Positions 51,712-61,054 of a DNA stretch of 64,000 nucleotides are shown here, in pieces. The stretch is from Thiomicrorhabdus sp041583835. GTDB lineage: Bacteria > Pseudomonadota > Gammaproteobacteria > Thiomicrospirales > Thiomicrospiraceae. The notes under the pieces were generated by a model that saw only the letters and a list, made by a program, of their open reading frames with translations, was not told where the DNA came from and did no database searches. How positions within the stretch are numbered: the stretch's first letter is position 1; each line of letters begins with the position of its first letter. The stretch lies in contig NZ_JBFHFC010000001.1 of NCBI RefSeq assembly GCF_041583835.1, positions 1-64,000 on the forward strand, written 5' to 3'. A program made the translations under genes and the position numbers.

Positions 51712-54285
51712 ATGTTAGAAGCTTATCGTCAACATGTTGCTGAGAGAGCAGAGCAAGGAATTCCGCCACTTCCATTAGATGCGGAACAGACCGCCGCAGT
51801 GGTCGAGTTGATTAAGAATCCGCCGGCGGGCGAAGAAGAATTTGTTTTGGATCTATTAAGTAATCGCGTACCGCCGGGTGTTGACGAAGCTTCCTATGTA
51901 AAAGCCGGTTTTTTGGCTGATGTCGCAAAAGAGAATATTAAGGTTGATTTGATCGCGCCTGAAAAAGCGGCTTTCCTATTGGGAACGATGCTGGGTGGAT
52001 ACAACGTTCAGCCTTTGATTGAACTGTTGGACAGCAAGAATTCAGCGGTTGCGGAAGCGGCGGTTGTTGCGTTGTCTAAAACATTATTGGTTTACGATGC
52101 GTATCACGATGTTGTCGAAAAATCTAAAACCAATGATTACGCCATGCAGGTTGTGAAGTCATGGGCGGATGCCGAGTGGTTCACGAACAAGCCTAAAATG
52201 CCTGAGAGCATTACCGTTACTGTATTTAAGGTGGAAGGCGAAACCAATACGGACGATCTTTCTCCTGCAACGGCGGCTTGGTCACGTCCTGATATCCCGT
52301 TGCACGCCAAAGAGATGTTGGCGGCAAGAATGGATGACGTGGACGGTACGATCGAATCTTTGAAAGCGAAAGGGCATCCAGTTGCTTACGTGGGTGACGT
52401 CGTCGGTACCGGTTCTTCCCGTAAATCTGCAATGAACTCGGTAATGTGGTTTTTCGGTGACGATATTCCTTTCGTTCCAAACAAGCGTCAGGGCGGTGTG
52501 GTGCTTGGCGGTAAGATCGCTCCGATCTTCTTCAATACCGCTGAAGATTCCGGTTCATTACCAATCGAGTGTGACGTAGAAAAAATGAATATGGGTGACG
52601 TGATCACGATTTACCCATACGAAGGAAAAATTACCAACGAAGCCGGCGAAACCATTTCGACATTCGAGTTGGCACCTGACACCATGCCGGATGAAGTTCG
52701 TGCGGGCGGACGTGTTCCGTTGATCATCGGTCGCGGTTTGACCGACAAAGCACGTAAGGCTTTGGGAATGGAACCTTCAGACGTATTCATGCGTCCGCAA
52801 GATAAATCCGAAGCGGCGCACGGTTATACCTTGGCTCAAAAAATGGTCGGTAAAGCGTGTGGTATCGAGGGTGTTCGTCCAGGTATGTACTGCGAACCTC
52901 ACATGACAACGGTCGGTTCTCAGGATACTACCGGCGCGATGACGCGTGACGAAATGAAAGAGTTGGCCTGTCTAGGTTTCTCTGCGGATTTGGTGATGCA
53001 GTCTTTCTGTCATACCGCTGCTTACCCTAAGCCGGTCGATATTAAATTACAGCATTCATTGCCTGACTTCATGACAAGCCGTGGCGGTGTTGCATTGCGT
53101 CCGGGAGACGGGGTTATTCACTCATGGTTGAACCGTCTATTGTTGCCGGATACCGTCGGTACCGGTGGTGATTCGCACACGCGTTTCCCGATCGGGATTT
53201 CATTCCCGGCCGGTTCCGGTTTGGTTGCATTTGCCGCGACTTTGGGTGTGATGCCGTTGAACATGCCTGAATCGGTTCTGGTACGTTTCAAAGGCGAGAT
53301 GCAGCCGGGTATCACATTGCGTGATTTGGTGAACGCGATTCCTTACCAGGCAATCCAGGAAGGTCACTTGACCGTCGAGAAAAAAGGTAAGAAGAACGTC
53401 TTCAACGGCCGTGTTTTGGAAATCGAAGGTCTTGAACACCTTAAGGTCGAGCAGGCATTTGAATTGTCTGATGCTTCCGCCGAACGTTCTGCGAATGGTT
53501 GTGTGGTCAAGTTGGGCGAAGAGCCGATCATCGAATACTTGAAGTCGAACATGGCTTTGATTGACTGGATGGTCGAGAACGGATATCAGGATGCCCGTAC
53601 TTTATTGCGTCGTCGTGACGAGATGCAGGCTTGGATCGATAACCCAGAGTTGTTGGAAGCGGATGCGGATGCGGATTATGCGGCCGTAATCGAAATTGAT
53701 TTGAACGAAATCAAAGAACCGATCGTGGCTTGTCCGAACGATCCGGATGACGTCAAGTTGATGTCCGAAGTTGAAAACACCAAGATTGATGAGGTGTTCA
53801 TCGGTTCTTGTATGACCAACATCGGTCACTACCGAGCAGCCGGTAAGGTTCTTGAGCAGATGGGTAACGTACCGACTCGTCTATGGATTGCACCGCCGAC
53901 CAAAATGGACGAACGCCAGTTGATCGAAGAAGGTTACTACAGCATCTTCGGTAAGGTCGGCGCACGTACCGAGATGCCGGGTTGTTCATTGTGTATGGGT
54001 AACCAGGCGCGTGTTGCTGATGGCGCGACCGTATTCTCTACGTCAACCCGTAACTTCCCGAACCGTTTGGGTAACGGCGCAAACGTTTATCTCGGTTCTG
54101 CCGAGTTGGCAGCGGTTTGCTCGGTATTGGGCCGTATTCCGACCATTCAGGAGTATATGGATGCCGTCGGCATGCTGGACACTATGGGTGATGAAGTCTA
54201 CCGTTACTTGCAGTTTGACGAGATGGCGGACTACGAAGTCGAATCGCCTAAGAACTTGGCTGACATCGGTGTTGCCGTAGCGTAA
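51712..54285 (+). CDS. acnB: Bifunctional aconitase B
   Basis: 857 residues from the ATG at 51712 (MLEAYRQHVAERAEQGIPPL), the normal AcnB start; an in-frame ATG at 51682 adds ten. It interconverts citrate and isocitrate, and as an apo-protein binds mRNA in E. coli. The helical N-terminal domain is followed by the swivelling domain 4 (NTDDLSPATAAWSRPDIPLH), typical of the B type. The [4Fe-4S] cysteines are in FIGSCMTNIGHYR and MPGCSLCMGNQARV. It is followed by a terminator and complements icd and sdh in this window. Confidence 0.98.
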   Translation: MLEAYRQHVAERAEQGIPPLPLDAEQTAAVVELIKNPPAGEEEFVLDLLSNRVPPGVDEASYVKAGFLADVAKENIKVDLIAPEKAAFLLGTMLGGYNVQPLIELLDSKNSAVAEAAVVALSKTLLVYDAYHDVVEKSKTNDYAMQVVKSWADAEWFTNKPKMPESITVTVFKVEGETNTDDLSPATAAWSRPDIPLHAKEMLAARMDDVDGTIESLKAKGHPVAYVGDVVGTGSSRKSAMNSVMWFFGDDIPFVPNKRQGGVVLGGKIAPIFFNTAEDSGSLPIECDVEKMNMGDVITIYPYEGKITNEAGETISTFELAPDTMPDEVRAGGRVPLIIGRGLTDKARKALGMEPSDVFMRPQDKSEAAHGYTLAQKMVGKACGIEGVRPGMYCEPHMTTVGSQDTTGAMTRDEMKELACLGFSADLVMQSFCHTAAYPKPVDIKLQHSLPDFMTSRGGVALRPGDGVIHSWLNRLLLPDTVGTGGDSHTRFPIGISFPAGSGLVAFAATLGVMPLNMPESVLVRFKGEMQPGITLRDLVNAIPYQAIQEGHLTVEKKGKKNVFNGRVLEIEGLEHLKVEQAFELSDASAERSANGCVVKLGEEPIIEYLKSNMALIDWMVENGYQDARTLLRRRDEMQAWIDNPELLEADADADYAAVIEIDLNEIKEPIVACPNDPDDVKLMSEVENTKIDEVFIGSCMTNIGHYRAAGKVLEQMGNVPTRLWIAPPTKMDERQLIEEGYYSIFGKVGARTEMPGCSLCMGNQARVADGATVFSTSTRNFPNRLGNGANVYLGSAELAAVCSVLGRIPTIQEYMDAVGMLDTMGDEVYRYLQFDEMADYEVESPKNLADIGVAVA

Positions 54286-54310
54286 TACGCAAAGCGAAAT
54301 CGGTTAAATG

Positions 54311-54348
54311 AAAAACCGCCTGACGAGTTTTCGTCAGGCGGTTTTTTT
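54311..54348. terminator. Intrinsic terminator of acnB, bidirectional
   Basis: CCGCCTGACGA pairs with TCGTCAGGCGG around a short loop, with A5 on the left and T7 on the right. It could also end the minus-strand gene at 54427. Confidence 0.92.
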
Positions 54349-54426
54349 ATGTCTGGAGAAAAGTGTATTTGCCTATGTATCCATTGGCAATATTGTTAAC
54401 GAGCGGCTCGAGAAGTTCTCATTAAG

Positions 54427-56022
54427 TTAATCTTCAAACGTTAAAGTACTTTTGGCGGTCACGCGGTTTCGACCTTGCTCTTTAGATTGGTATAGCAATC
54501 CGTCGACACGATGCATAAAGGTATCGGCCGTATCGTTAGGTTGTAAACATGAAACGCCGAAGCTTGACGTAACATTGAAGTCGAAACCTTGTAACGACTC
54601 TAATTTTTTTCTTAAGCGTTCCGCTACTTTGGCCGCATGATAAAGGTCGGTATCCGGGAGTAAAATGACAAATTCTTCTCCACCCCAACGTGCAAAAATA
54701 TCCGTATGGGTTAGGCCGTCTTGAACAACAGTGGCCAGTTTTTGAAGCACTTTGTCGCCGATTAAGTGGCCGTAGTTATCATTGATTTTCTTAAAGAAAT
54801 CGATATCGAAAAAGATCATGCTTAAAGGTGCCTGAGTTTGTCGACTCAGCTTAATGTTGTCTTTTAGGGCGTCTTTAAACGAGGCTCGGTTGAAGATTCC
54901 CGTTAGGTTGTCGGTTTTCGCCATTTTATTCAATTGACGATGACGAGTAATTTTATTCGAAAGATAGAAGTACATCAGAACACTGATAATCAGCAATAGG
55001 GTGCCGATGATCACGGTGTTATGAATGAAATTCAGGTACAAGATCTGGAGCCCGGGTTGCGCCTGATAATTGACGATGTATCCGACCAGTTGGCGCTGAA
55101 TGTTTTTTAAAGGGAAGAAGTTGATAAGGTATTCTTCGTCTTTTAGCTTGGCGACAAAGCGGTAATTTTCACACTTATAGTTAAATTTTTCGCCGACCTC
55201 TTTTCGGACTGCAGCATGTAGTTCGGCTAACTTATCTTGCGTAATCGGCTTTCTGGAGCGCGTCGTGTTTTCAAAGAGGGTGCTTTGGGTTTGACTTTGG
55301 ATGTTTTTATCGACTAAGAAGTCTTTCAATATACTCGAAGGCTGATAGTTTTTGCGCTGTTCCTCGGACAGTACTTTGTTTTCGATTACGCTTTTATGGA
55401 GCAGTAAACCGAAAAATTCTTTGTGATCGTGAATGATCGAATTGAAGATGGCCTCTATGGAGAAAGATATTTCGACACTGCCGACGTATTCGTCTTTATA
55501 AATGATCGGGTAGACGTGGCGATAGCCGTTAACGATGGTGCCTTCTTCAAAGCCTTCTACCGGCGCGTGAGTTTGGTCGACTCGACTGATGCTGTAGCGA
55601 CGTTCGTAGAGTTGGTCTCCGAACATTTTTGGGCGGTGGAAACGAAGGAAGCTGCTGCCGTCCGCCAGATGAAAATGAAGCTGACGAATGTTATTGGTTT
55701 TTAATAACTGGTAGGTAGGGTAGAGTTTTACCAATAATTCATGACGTTTTTCAGCGCGCACTTTGCTTGAACCATGATAGGCATCGGCAATGTTTCGATA
55801 GATATCGTCCTTGAAAACAACGGTACTGAAAATCGTTTGTGCGTTATTGTTTAAGGCGGCCTTACTGGAGTTGAAACTGTTTGTTTCTTCCGTACTGATG
55901 TATTCGATCAGGCGCTGTTTCTGGGAGCTGTAATTGTAGTAATTAAACAGAATGCTGATGGCGCTGACCATTACAAAGATTGCGATCGAGATGATCAGGC
56001 TTAACCGTTTGGAAGATTGCAT
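54427..56022 (-). CDS. Membrane GGDEF protein with periplasmic dCache-type sensor
   Basis: 531 residues. Membrane helix 1 is at about 9-28. The periplasmic domain (about 30-335) has the block LHFHLADGSSFLRFHRPKMFGDQLYERR, typical of the dCache_3 group that senses small ligands. Helix 2 is at about 337-358. The GGDEF domain is at about 370-525, with FFDIDFFKKINDNYGHLIGDK and GGEEF at 447-451. The RxxD inhibitory site is THTD, without the arginine. It is expected to synthesise c-di-GMP in response to an external signal. Single gene. Confidence 0.9.
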   Translation of the reverse strand: MQSSKRLSLIISIAIFVMVSAISILFNYYNYSSQKQRLIEYISTEETNSFNSSKAALNNNAQTIFSTVVFKDDIYRNIADAYHGSSKVRAEKRHELLVKLYPTYQLLKTNNIRQLHFHLADGSSFLRFHRPKMFGDQLYERRYSISRVDQTHAPVEGFEEGTIVNGYRHVYPIIYKDEYVGSVEISFSIEAIFNSIIHDHKEFFGLLLHKSVIENKVLSEEQRKNYQPSSILKDFLVDKNIQSQTQSTLFENTTRSRKPITQDKLAELHAAVRKEVGEKFNYKCENYRFVAKLKDEEYLINFFPLKNIQRQLVGYIVNYQAQPGLQILYLNFIHNTVIIGTLLLIISVLMYFYLSNKITRHRQLNKMAKTDNLTGIFNRASFKDALKDNIKLSRQTQAPLSMIFFDIDFFKKINDNYGHLIGDKVLQKLATVVQDGLTHTDIFARWGGEEFVILLPDTDLYHAAKVAERLRKKLESLQGFDFNVTSSFGVSCLQPNDTADTFMHRVDGLLYQSKEQGRNRVTAKSTLTFED

Positions 56023-56219
56023 TTTCCGCCTTAAGAAATCTTCTGATGGACTATAAGCCGCGAATTATATCACTTAAATCCGTAATGTTGATATGAGTTA
56101 ATGGGTATATCTCTTTGAAATTGCATCTGAATTGTATGTGAATTGCTTGTGGAAGGGTCTAAAAGTGTGGAGTGGCGCTTAAATTGTTAAAGTTTAAGCG
56201 CCGAATATGAAACTCGATA

Positions 56220-57170
56220 TTATTTGAGCGACATAAGATATAGGGATAACTTGCTTGAAGTTTCGCTGCTGATGTCTCCCATTAACTCTTCAAATAAGGA
56301 TTTATCGGCTTCATAAACACGACTACGGCTAACGCCGACAACGTCACGCTGAACGGAACCCATATCGCCCAATCCGTCGATTAAACCGTTCTCGACCGCT
56401 TCGTCACCCAACCAGACCAATCCGGTATAGGTCAGGTCATTTTCTTTAATGCGGTCACCGCGTCCTGCACGTACGGCGGCAATAAATTGTTGATGGGTAC
56501 GTTCAAGTACACGTTCTTGGAAGAATTTGCGGCCCTCTTCGTCAACCGGTGCAAACGGGTTGATAAACGTTTTGTGTTCTCCGGCATGCATAGAGCGGTT
56601 TTCGATTCCCACTTTTTCCATTAGACCGGTGAAACCAAAGCTATCCATGCGAACACCGATAGAACCGACGATAGAACCTTTATTGGCGTAAATCTTATCA
56701 GCCGCAACTGCAATGTAGTAACAGCCGGAAGCACAAAGGTCTTCGACAACGACATAAACCGGTTTGTTGTATAGCTTTTTCAAACGGGTGATTTCGTCAT
56801 TGATCAAGGCCGATTGCACCGGACTACCGCCAGGCGAATTGGCTTGGATGATGACCGCTTTACTTGAAGGGTTGGAGAAGGCTTTGTTTAAAAGCGGATT
56901 CAAGGTTTCGGCACTGACTTTTGAACCGGGCATGATAGCGCCTTCAAGTTTAATGATGGCTGCGTGTTCGCCCGTCGTGACGCTGTCCAGTTCTTTGAAC
57001 TGGTTCGTGCTGTTGATTGCGGTATAGATAAAGAAGACGATATAACCGGTCACCGCCAATTTAAGAATATTGGCAAAGCGACGCGTCCAGCGTTCTTGTT
57101 TGACTAAAGATTCGACTGCGCCCGCCAGACGTTTAAAGCCTTGAGGGTCGTTTTGTGGACCTTGTTCCAT
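56220..57170 (-). CDS. sppA: Signal peptide peptidase SppA (S49 family)
   Basis: 316 residues, the single-domain short SppA type. An N-terminal membrane anchor (about 38-60) is followed by a periplasmic protease domain. IQANSPGGSPVQSALINDEI is the oxyanion region; the nucleophilic serine is in EDLCASGCYYIAVAADKIYANKGSIVGSIGV and the catalytic lysine is in SMHAGEHKTFINPFAP. It degrades leftover signal peptides in the membrane. It is divergent from uvrC with a 54-bp gap. Confidence 0.93.
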   Translation of the reverse strand: MEQGPQNDPQGFKRLAGAVESLVKQERWTRRFANILKLAVTGYIVFFIYTAINSTNQFKELDSVTTGEHAAIIKLEGAIMPGSKVSAETLNPLLNKAFSNPSSKAVIIQANSPGGSPVQSALINDEITRLKKLYNKPVYVVVEDLCASGCYYIAVAADKIYANKGSIVGSIGVRMDSFGFTGLMEKVGIENRSMHAGEHKTFINPFAPVDEEGRKFFQERVLERTHQQFIAAVRAGRGDRIKENDLTYTGLVWLGDEAVENGLIDGLGDMGSVQRDVVGVSRSRVYEADKSLFEELMGDISSETSSKLSLYLMSLK

Positions 57171-57224
57171 CTCTTATCCTTTATAATGTTGATTTACGAA
57201 AAGCATTTTACCTTGTAAATACTT

Positions 57225-59129
57225 ATGACCCAACCGAATCTCGAAAAAACTGAGCGCCCGGAATCCGGCGAAACCGAAGTGCCGGAACAAGCGGTGCATG
57301 CATTCGATATTGAAGCGTTTTTAAAACAGCTAACCCAACGCCCGGGCGTTTACCGTATGTACAACGGAAAAGGGAAGGTGATTTATGTCGGCAAAGCCAA
57401 GAATTTAAAACGCCGGGTTTCAAGCTACTTCAAAAAGTCTCACGAAGAGATCAAAACAGCTTCGATGGTCGCTCAAGTGGCCTATATCGAAGTCACGGTA
57501 ACCGATACCGAAAGTGAAGCGTTGATCTTGGAAAACACCTTGATTAAGCGCCTTAAACCCAAATATAACATCTTGTTCCGGGATGATAAGTCTTATCCTT
57601 ATGTCTTTGTTTCTACAGGTAAAACCTTTCCATCGTTGAGTTATCATCGCGGTGCCAAACGCCGTGTCGGAAAATATTACGGTCCTTTTCCGAATGCGTC
57701 GGCGGTTCACCAGACTTTACAGGCTTTACAGAAGATCTTTCCGGTTCGACAATGCGCTGAAAGCGTTTTCAATCATCGTTCGCGTCCTTGTTTGCAATAT
57801 CAGATCAAGCGTTGTTCGGGCCCGTGTGTCGATGGACTGGTGACCAAAGAAGACTATGACGAAGACGTGCGTCATACATTAATGTTTTTAGAAGGTAAAA
57901 GTTTCGATGTGGTGGACGAACTCGGACGCAATATGGAATCGGCTTCCGAAAATTTGGATTTTGAAAAAGCGGCTGTTTATCGAGACAAAATAGCCGCATT
58001 GCGTGCTATTCAAAGTCAGCATTTAATTAATCAGCCCGGCGCACAAGATATGGATGTTTTAGCGATCGCAGAACAGGCCAATCAGGTTTGTGTGTGTTTA
58101 ATGATGTATCGCGGCGGTAATCTATGGGGAAGTGAACACTTTTACCCTAAACACATCGATTGGATGGAGCAGCAGCTCGATGAATCGGCGGTTCTGTCGG
58201 CATTTATTACACAACACTATGAAAGTCATCCGGTACCTGCCGTGCTTTTGCTGCCGATTAAGCTGGAAGAACAAGAACTTTTACAGAAGTGGTTGTCTGA
58301 GAAACGTCAGCTTAAGGTCAAAATTCAACAACCGGTGCAGCAAATAGCCAAAGGTTTGGTGCAATTGGCGATGACGAATGCCATTACCGGTTTAAAACAG
58401 CACTTGGGTCAAAAAGCGACCCAGTTCGAACGTGTTAAGGCGTTACAGGAAGTGTTGGCTTTGGCCAAGCCGCCGGTGCAGATGGAATGTTTCGACATCA
58501 GTCATACCCAGGGCAGCCACACAATCGCCAGTTGCGTAGTGTTTACGGACGGCGTGCCCAATACACAGCAGTACCGAAAATTCAATATTCAGGGCATTCA
58601 GTCCGGCGACGATTATGCGGCCATGCATCAGGCTTTGGAGCGTCGTTATAGCCGTATTCAGAAAGAAGAGGGACGGTTGCCGGATTTGATTGTGGTGGAC
58701 GGCGGTAAAGGGCAGCTTAATCAGGCAATCGACGTTTTGAAGTCACTGAATCTAGAGTCGGTTCCTTTGGTTTCGGTTGCGAAAGGAGAAGGGCGTAAAG
58801 CCGGGTTGGAAATCCTCTATACACCCTATAACGACGAAGGCATCGATTTGGAGTCGGACGATATCGCTTTGCATTTGATTAATCACATTCGTGATGAAGC
58901 GCACCGTTTTGCGATCACTTCGCATCGGGCCAAACGTACAAAAGCCCAAACGTCTTCCAGCCTTGAATCGATTGACGGTGTCGGGCCTAAGACACGTAAG
59001 ACGTTGCTTTTGCATTTTGGCGGTTTAAGCGAAATCAAAAATGCATCGGTACAGGAATTAGCGAAAGTAAAAGGCATTAGCTTGGAAAAAGCGCAGTCGA
59101 TTTACGACTTTTTTCACGGCAGTATTTAA
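57225..59129 (+). CDS. uvrC: UvrABC system protein C
   Basis: 634 residues. The N-terminal GIY-YIG nuclease (RPGVYRMYNGKGKVIYVGKAKNLKRR, about 39-64) makes the 3' incision. A UVR motif (DFEKAAVYRDKIAAL, about 245-259) binds UvrB. The RNase H-like C-terminal nuclease has the aspartate in ECFDISHTQGSHTIASCVVF and LIVVDGGKGQL. A helix-hairpin-helix pair ends the protein (SIDGVGPKTRKTLLLHFGG). It acts in nucleotide excision repair. pgsA follows, as in many gammaproteobacteria. Confidence 0.97.
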   Translation: MTQPNLEKTERPESGETEVPEQAVHAFDIEAFLKQLTQRPGVYRMYNGKGKVIYVGKAKNLKRRVSSYFKKSHEEIKTASMVAQVAYIEVTVTDTESEALILENTLIKRLKPKYNILFRDDKSYPYVFVSTGKTFPSLSYHRGAKRRVGKYYGPFPNASAVHQTLQALQKIFPVRQCAESVFNHRSRPCLQYQIKRCSGPCVDGLVTKEDYDEDVRHTLMFLEGKSFDVVDELGRNMESASENLDFEKAAVYRDKIAALRAIQSQHLINQPGAQDMDVLAIAEQANQVCVCLMMYRGGNLWGSEHFYPKHIDWMEQQLDESAVLSAFITQHYESHPVPAVLLLPIKLEEQELLQKWLSEKRQLKVKIQQPVQQIAKGLVQLAMTNAITGLKQHLGQKATQFERVKALQEVLALAKPPVQMECFDISHTQGSHTIASCVVFTDGVPNTQQYRKFNIQGIQSGDDYAAMHQALERRYSRIQKEEGRLPDLIVVDGGKGQLNQAIDVLKSLNLESVPLVSVAKGEGRKAGLEILYTPYNDEGIDLESDDIALHLINHIRDEAHRFAITSHRAKRTKAQTSSSLESIDGVGPKTRKTLLLHFGGLSEIKNASVQELAKVKGISLEKAQSIYDFFHGSI

Positions 59130-59301
59130 GTATTTTTATTGGGTTTAAAGGAAGCTAATCGTTTTTTAATTGAGAGCATTTAAAAAAAATGGTTATTATG
59201 TGGCTAGAGGACGTTTTAGCGGCTTAAACTCATTTAAACGTGATAGTATTATTTGCGTTGTTGAGTTTGTAATTCTAGTTTAAATTTTTAAGAGAAACAT
59301 T

Positions 59302-59886
59302 TTGAAGATGAATGTTCAGTCCATTCCTATGATGATGACTTGGTCTCGAGTCGTTTTAATTCCCGTATTTCTAATTTGTTATTATGCTCCAATCGAAGAC
59401 GCCCGTTTTTGGGCTGGCCTGGCTTTTATGATTGCAGCGATAACGGATTGGTTTGACGGATTCTTGGCTCGTAAATTGGGATCCGACAGTAAGTTAGGTG
59501 CTTTTTTGGATCCGGTCGCGGATAAGTTAATCGTTGCTGCGGCGTTGATTGTCGTTGCTGCGGAATATCACGATAATATCTGGGTCATCATATCGGCGGT
59601 TCTCATCATGATGAGAGAAGTGGGGATATCGGCGCTACGTGAGTGGATGGCTGAAAATAATGCACGTGAAGTCGTTGCGGTTTCTAAACTAGGTAAGATC
59701 AAAACCGCTTCCCAGTTAGCCGCTTTAACTTGGCTTTTGTACGGCGGCGAGCTGTGGGGTGTTGATTGGGGCGCGCTTGGATTCCCTATGTTGTACTTTG
59801 CTGCGTTTCTGACTGTGGTGACGTGGGTGCAATATACCCGTGCGGCTTTGCCTGAGATCATTCGTTCAACGGAATCAAATACTTAG
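59302..59886 (+). CDS. pgsA: CDP-diacylglycerol-glycerol-3-phosphate 3-phosphatidyltransferase
   Basis: 192-194 residues. The CDP-alcohol phosphotransferase signature is complete in DWFDGFLARKLGSDSKLGAFLDPVADK (about 53-79), with all the metal-binding aspartates. About four or five membrane helices. It makes phosphatidylglycerol phosphate, the precursor of phosphatidylglycerol and cardiolipin. The start is either a TTG at 59302 (AGAGA 6 bp upstream) or the ATG at 59308 (MNVQSIPMMM); I keep the TTG because of ribosome-site spacing, with some doubt. Confidence 0.93.
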   Translation: MKMNVQSIPMMMTWSRVVLIPVFLICYYAPIEDARFWAGLAFMIAAITDWFDGFLARKLGSDSKLGAFLDPVADKLIVAAALIVVAAEYHDNIWVIISAVLIMMREVGISALREWMAENNAREVVAVSKLGKIKTASQLAALTWLLYGGELWGVDWGALGFPMLYFAAFLTVVTWVQYTRAALPEIIRSTESNT

Positions 59887-59962
59887 TCGATATTTGGGTT
59901 TATAAGCGGTATTTCCCTTTTATCCTTTGTGTTTAAAAAACTCGATTCTTTTGTAAAATTGC

Positions 59963-59990
59963 TTGACCTTAAACGGGAAACCCCTATAAT
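59963..59990 (+). promoter_or_regulatory. Promoter of the tRNA operon
   Basis: TTGACC (59963-59968), a 16-bp spacer, then a perfect TATAAT (59985-59990), followed by the GC-rich ACGCCCTC before the first tRNA. A GC-rich discriminator is typical of stable-RNA promoters under stringent control. Confidence 0.85.
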
Positions 59991-60002
59991 ACGCCCTCAT
60001 CA

Positions 60003-60077
60003 GCGGGAATAGCTCAGCGGTAGAGCACAACCTTGCCAAGGTTGGGGTCGCGAGTTCGATCCTCGTTTCCCGCTCCA
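60003..60077 (+). tRNA. tRNA-Gly (GCC)
   Basis: 75 nt. Acceptor GCGGGAA pairs with TTCCCGC followed by TCCA (CCA encoded). The anticodon GCC sits in CTTGCCAAG. The T arm GCGAGTTCGATCCTCGT is regular. Confidence 0.97.
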
Positions 60078-60081
60078 ATAT

Positions 60082-60155
60082 GGCGGAATGGCAGAGTGGC
60101 TATGCAGCGGATTGCAAATCCGTGGACCTCGGTTCGACTCCGGGTTCCGCCTCCA
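60082..60155 (+). tRNA. tRNA-Cys (GCA)
   Basis: 74 nt. Acceptor GGCGGAA pairs with TTCCGCC followed by TCCA. The anticodon GCA is in GATTGCAAATC. It lies 4 nt after tRNA-Gly. Confidence 0.97.
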
Positions 60156-60192
60156 ATTTACCCCTCTAAGTAAATTGACAAGAACATTGCAT

Positions 60193-60210
60193 AAAGTACG
60201 GCGGTACTTT
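60193..60210 (+). other. Perfect hairpin between tRNA-Cys and tRNA-Leu
   Basis: AAAGTAC-GGCG-GTACTTT forms a 7-bp stem with a tetraloop, 6 nt before tRNA-Leu. There is no T-run, so a role in processing the tRNA precursor is more likely than termination. Confidence 0.6.
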
Positions 60211-60216
60211 CTATAT

Positions 60217-60303
60217 GCCCAGGTGGCGAAATTGGTAGACGCAGGGGACTTAAAATCCCCCGGTGGAAACACTGTGCCGGTTCGACTCCGGCCCTGGGCA
60301 CCA
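60217..60303 (+). tRNA. tRNA-Leu (TAA)
   Basis: 87 nt with a long variable arm, class II. Acceptor GCCCAGG pairs with CCTGGGC followed by ACCA. The anticodon TAA is in GGACTTAAAATCCC. Confidence 0.96.
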
Positions 60304-60662
60304 TTCATTCTTGAATCAAGAACTGAAAACTTCTCAATAAAACTCTTTGAACATTAAGAATCCCTTTAGTTTCAATTCTTCTGATCCTCGGATTATTTCT
60401 TTGCGTTAGTTAGCATCAAGACTCTATTTCATCAATAACATGCTTTGTACCTTTGTTATAGGCTTCGCTGTATCCTCGTAAATTGTTTGTTTCATTTGTA
60501 CTTACTTAATATCAATTCATTTTCAATTACGTTGTAGTGCTCTATGCGCTATTTTATATGTGAAAAAATTACATTTTATGTTGACGTGTGAATTTTTCCC
60601 ATTTATTATATCTTCAAAGAACAAATGGAATCTTCCATAAACTACCAATAGAAGGTGAGAAC
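60304..60662. other. Intergenic region between tRNA-Leu and the small secreted protein gene
   Basis: 359 bp, AT-rich. The only clear element is a promoter close to the gene (60581-60609). No strong terminator follows tRNA-Leu; only a weak TTCTT/AAGAA hairpin near 60310-60325 is seen. No open frame with a ribosome site. Confidence 0.5.
60581..60609 (+). promoter_or_regulatory. Sigma-70 promoter of the small secreted protein gene
   Basis: TTGACG (60581-60586), a 17-bp spacer, then TATTAT (60604-60609), 53 bp before the ATG at 60663. Confidence 0.7.
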
Positions 60663-61025
60663 ATGACTATTAAAGATATGATTAAAGTTGGAATGATTGG
60701 TGTTGTATTGACTGGCACGACAGCGGTGGCTGAAGCAGCAGAAAGCACACAAACGCAGACACAAACACAACAACAGATTCAGTTGAATACGCAAGAGCGT
60801 GTAGGGCCTGACGCGCCAAAGGCAAATCAGCAGCAGAAGCAATATAAGAATACTTATGAATACCGTTATGAAAAACAGAACCAAGATCGAATCGGTGACG
60901 GTACGCAAGACGGTAATAGAAGCGATCGCAGTACAAATCGCCCGATGAATCGTAGTTTTGACGGTGGAATGGGATCAAACGGTTCTATGAACCGAGCAGG
61001 CGGTGGCGGCGGTTCTAAGCGCTAA
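60663..61025 (+). CDS. Small exported Gln/Asn- and Gly-rich protein, unknown function
   Basis: 120 residues from the ATG at 60663, which has AAGGTGAG just upstream; an earlier in-frame start at 60588 lies between the promoter elements and is rejected. The N-terminus MTIKDMIKVGMIGVVLTGTT followed by AVAEAAES looks like a Sec signal peptide cut after VAEA or AEAA. The mature part is low complexity: a TQTQTQTQQQIQ segment, a Tyr/Gln/Lys stretch (QQQKQYKNTYEYRYEKQNQDR) and a Gly/Ser/Asn/Arg tail ending GGGGGSKR. No cysteine and no known domain. It has its own promoter and terminator and is probably abundant outside the cytoplasm. The role is unknown. Confidence 0.75.
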   Translation: MTIKDMIKVGMIGVVLTGTTAVAEAAESTQTQTQTQQQIQLNTQERVGPDAPKANQQQKQYKNTYEYRYEKQNQDRIGDGTQDGNRSDRSTNRPMNRSFDGGMGSNGSMNRAGGGGGSKR

Positions 61026-61054
61026 GTTCCTGAATAGGATTGAAATTAAACTCA

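Noticed and set aside
60000..60357. Open frames of about 90-100 codons on both strands over the tRNA cluster
   Set aside because: They read through three clear tRNA genes and have no ribosome sites; they are chance frames.
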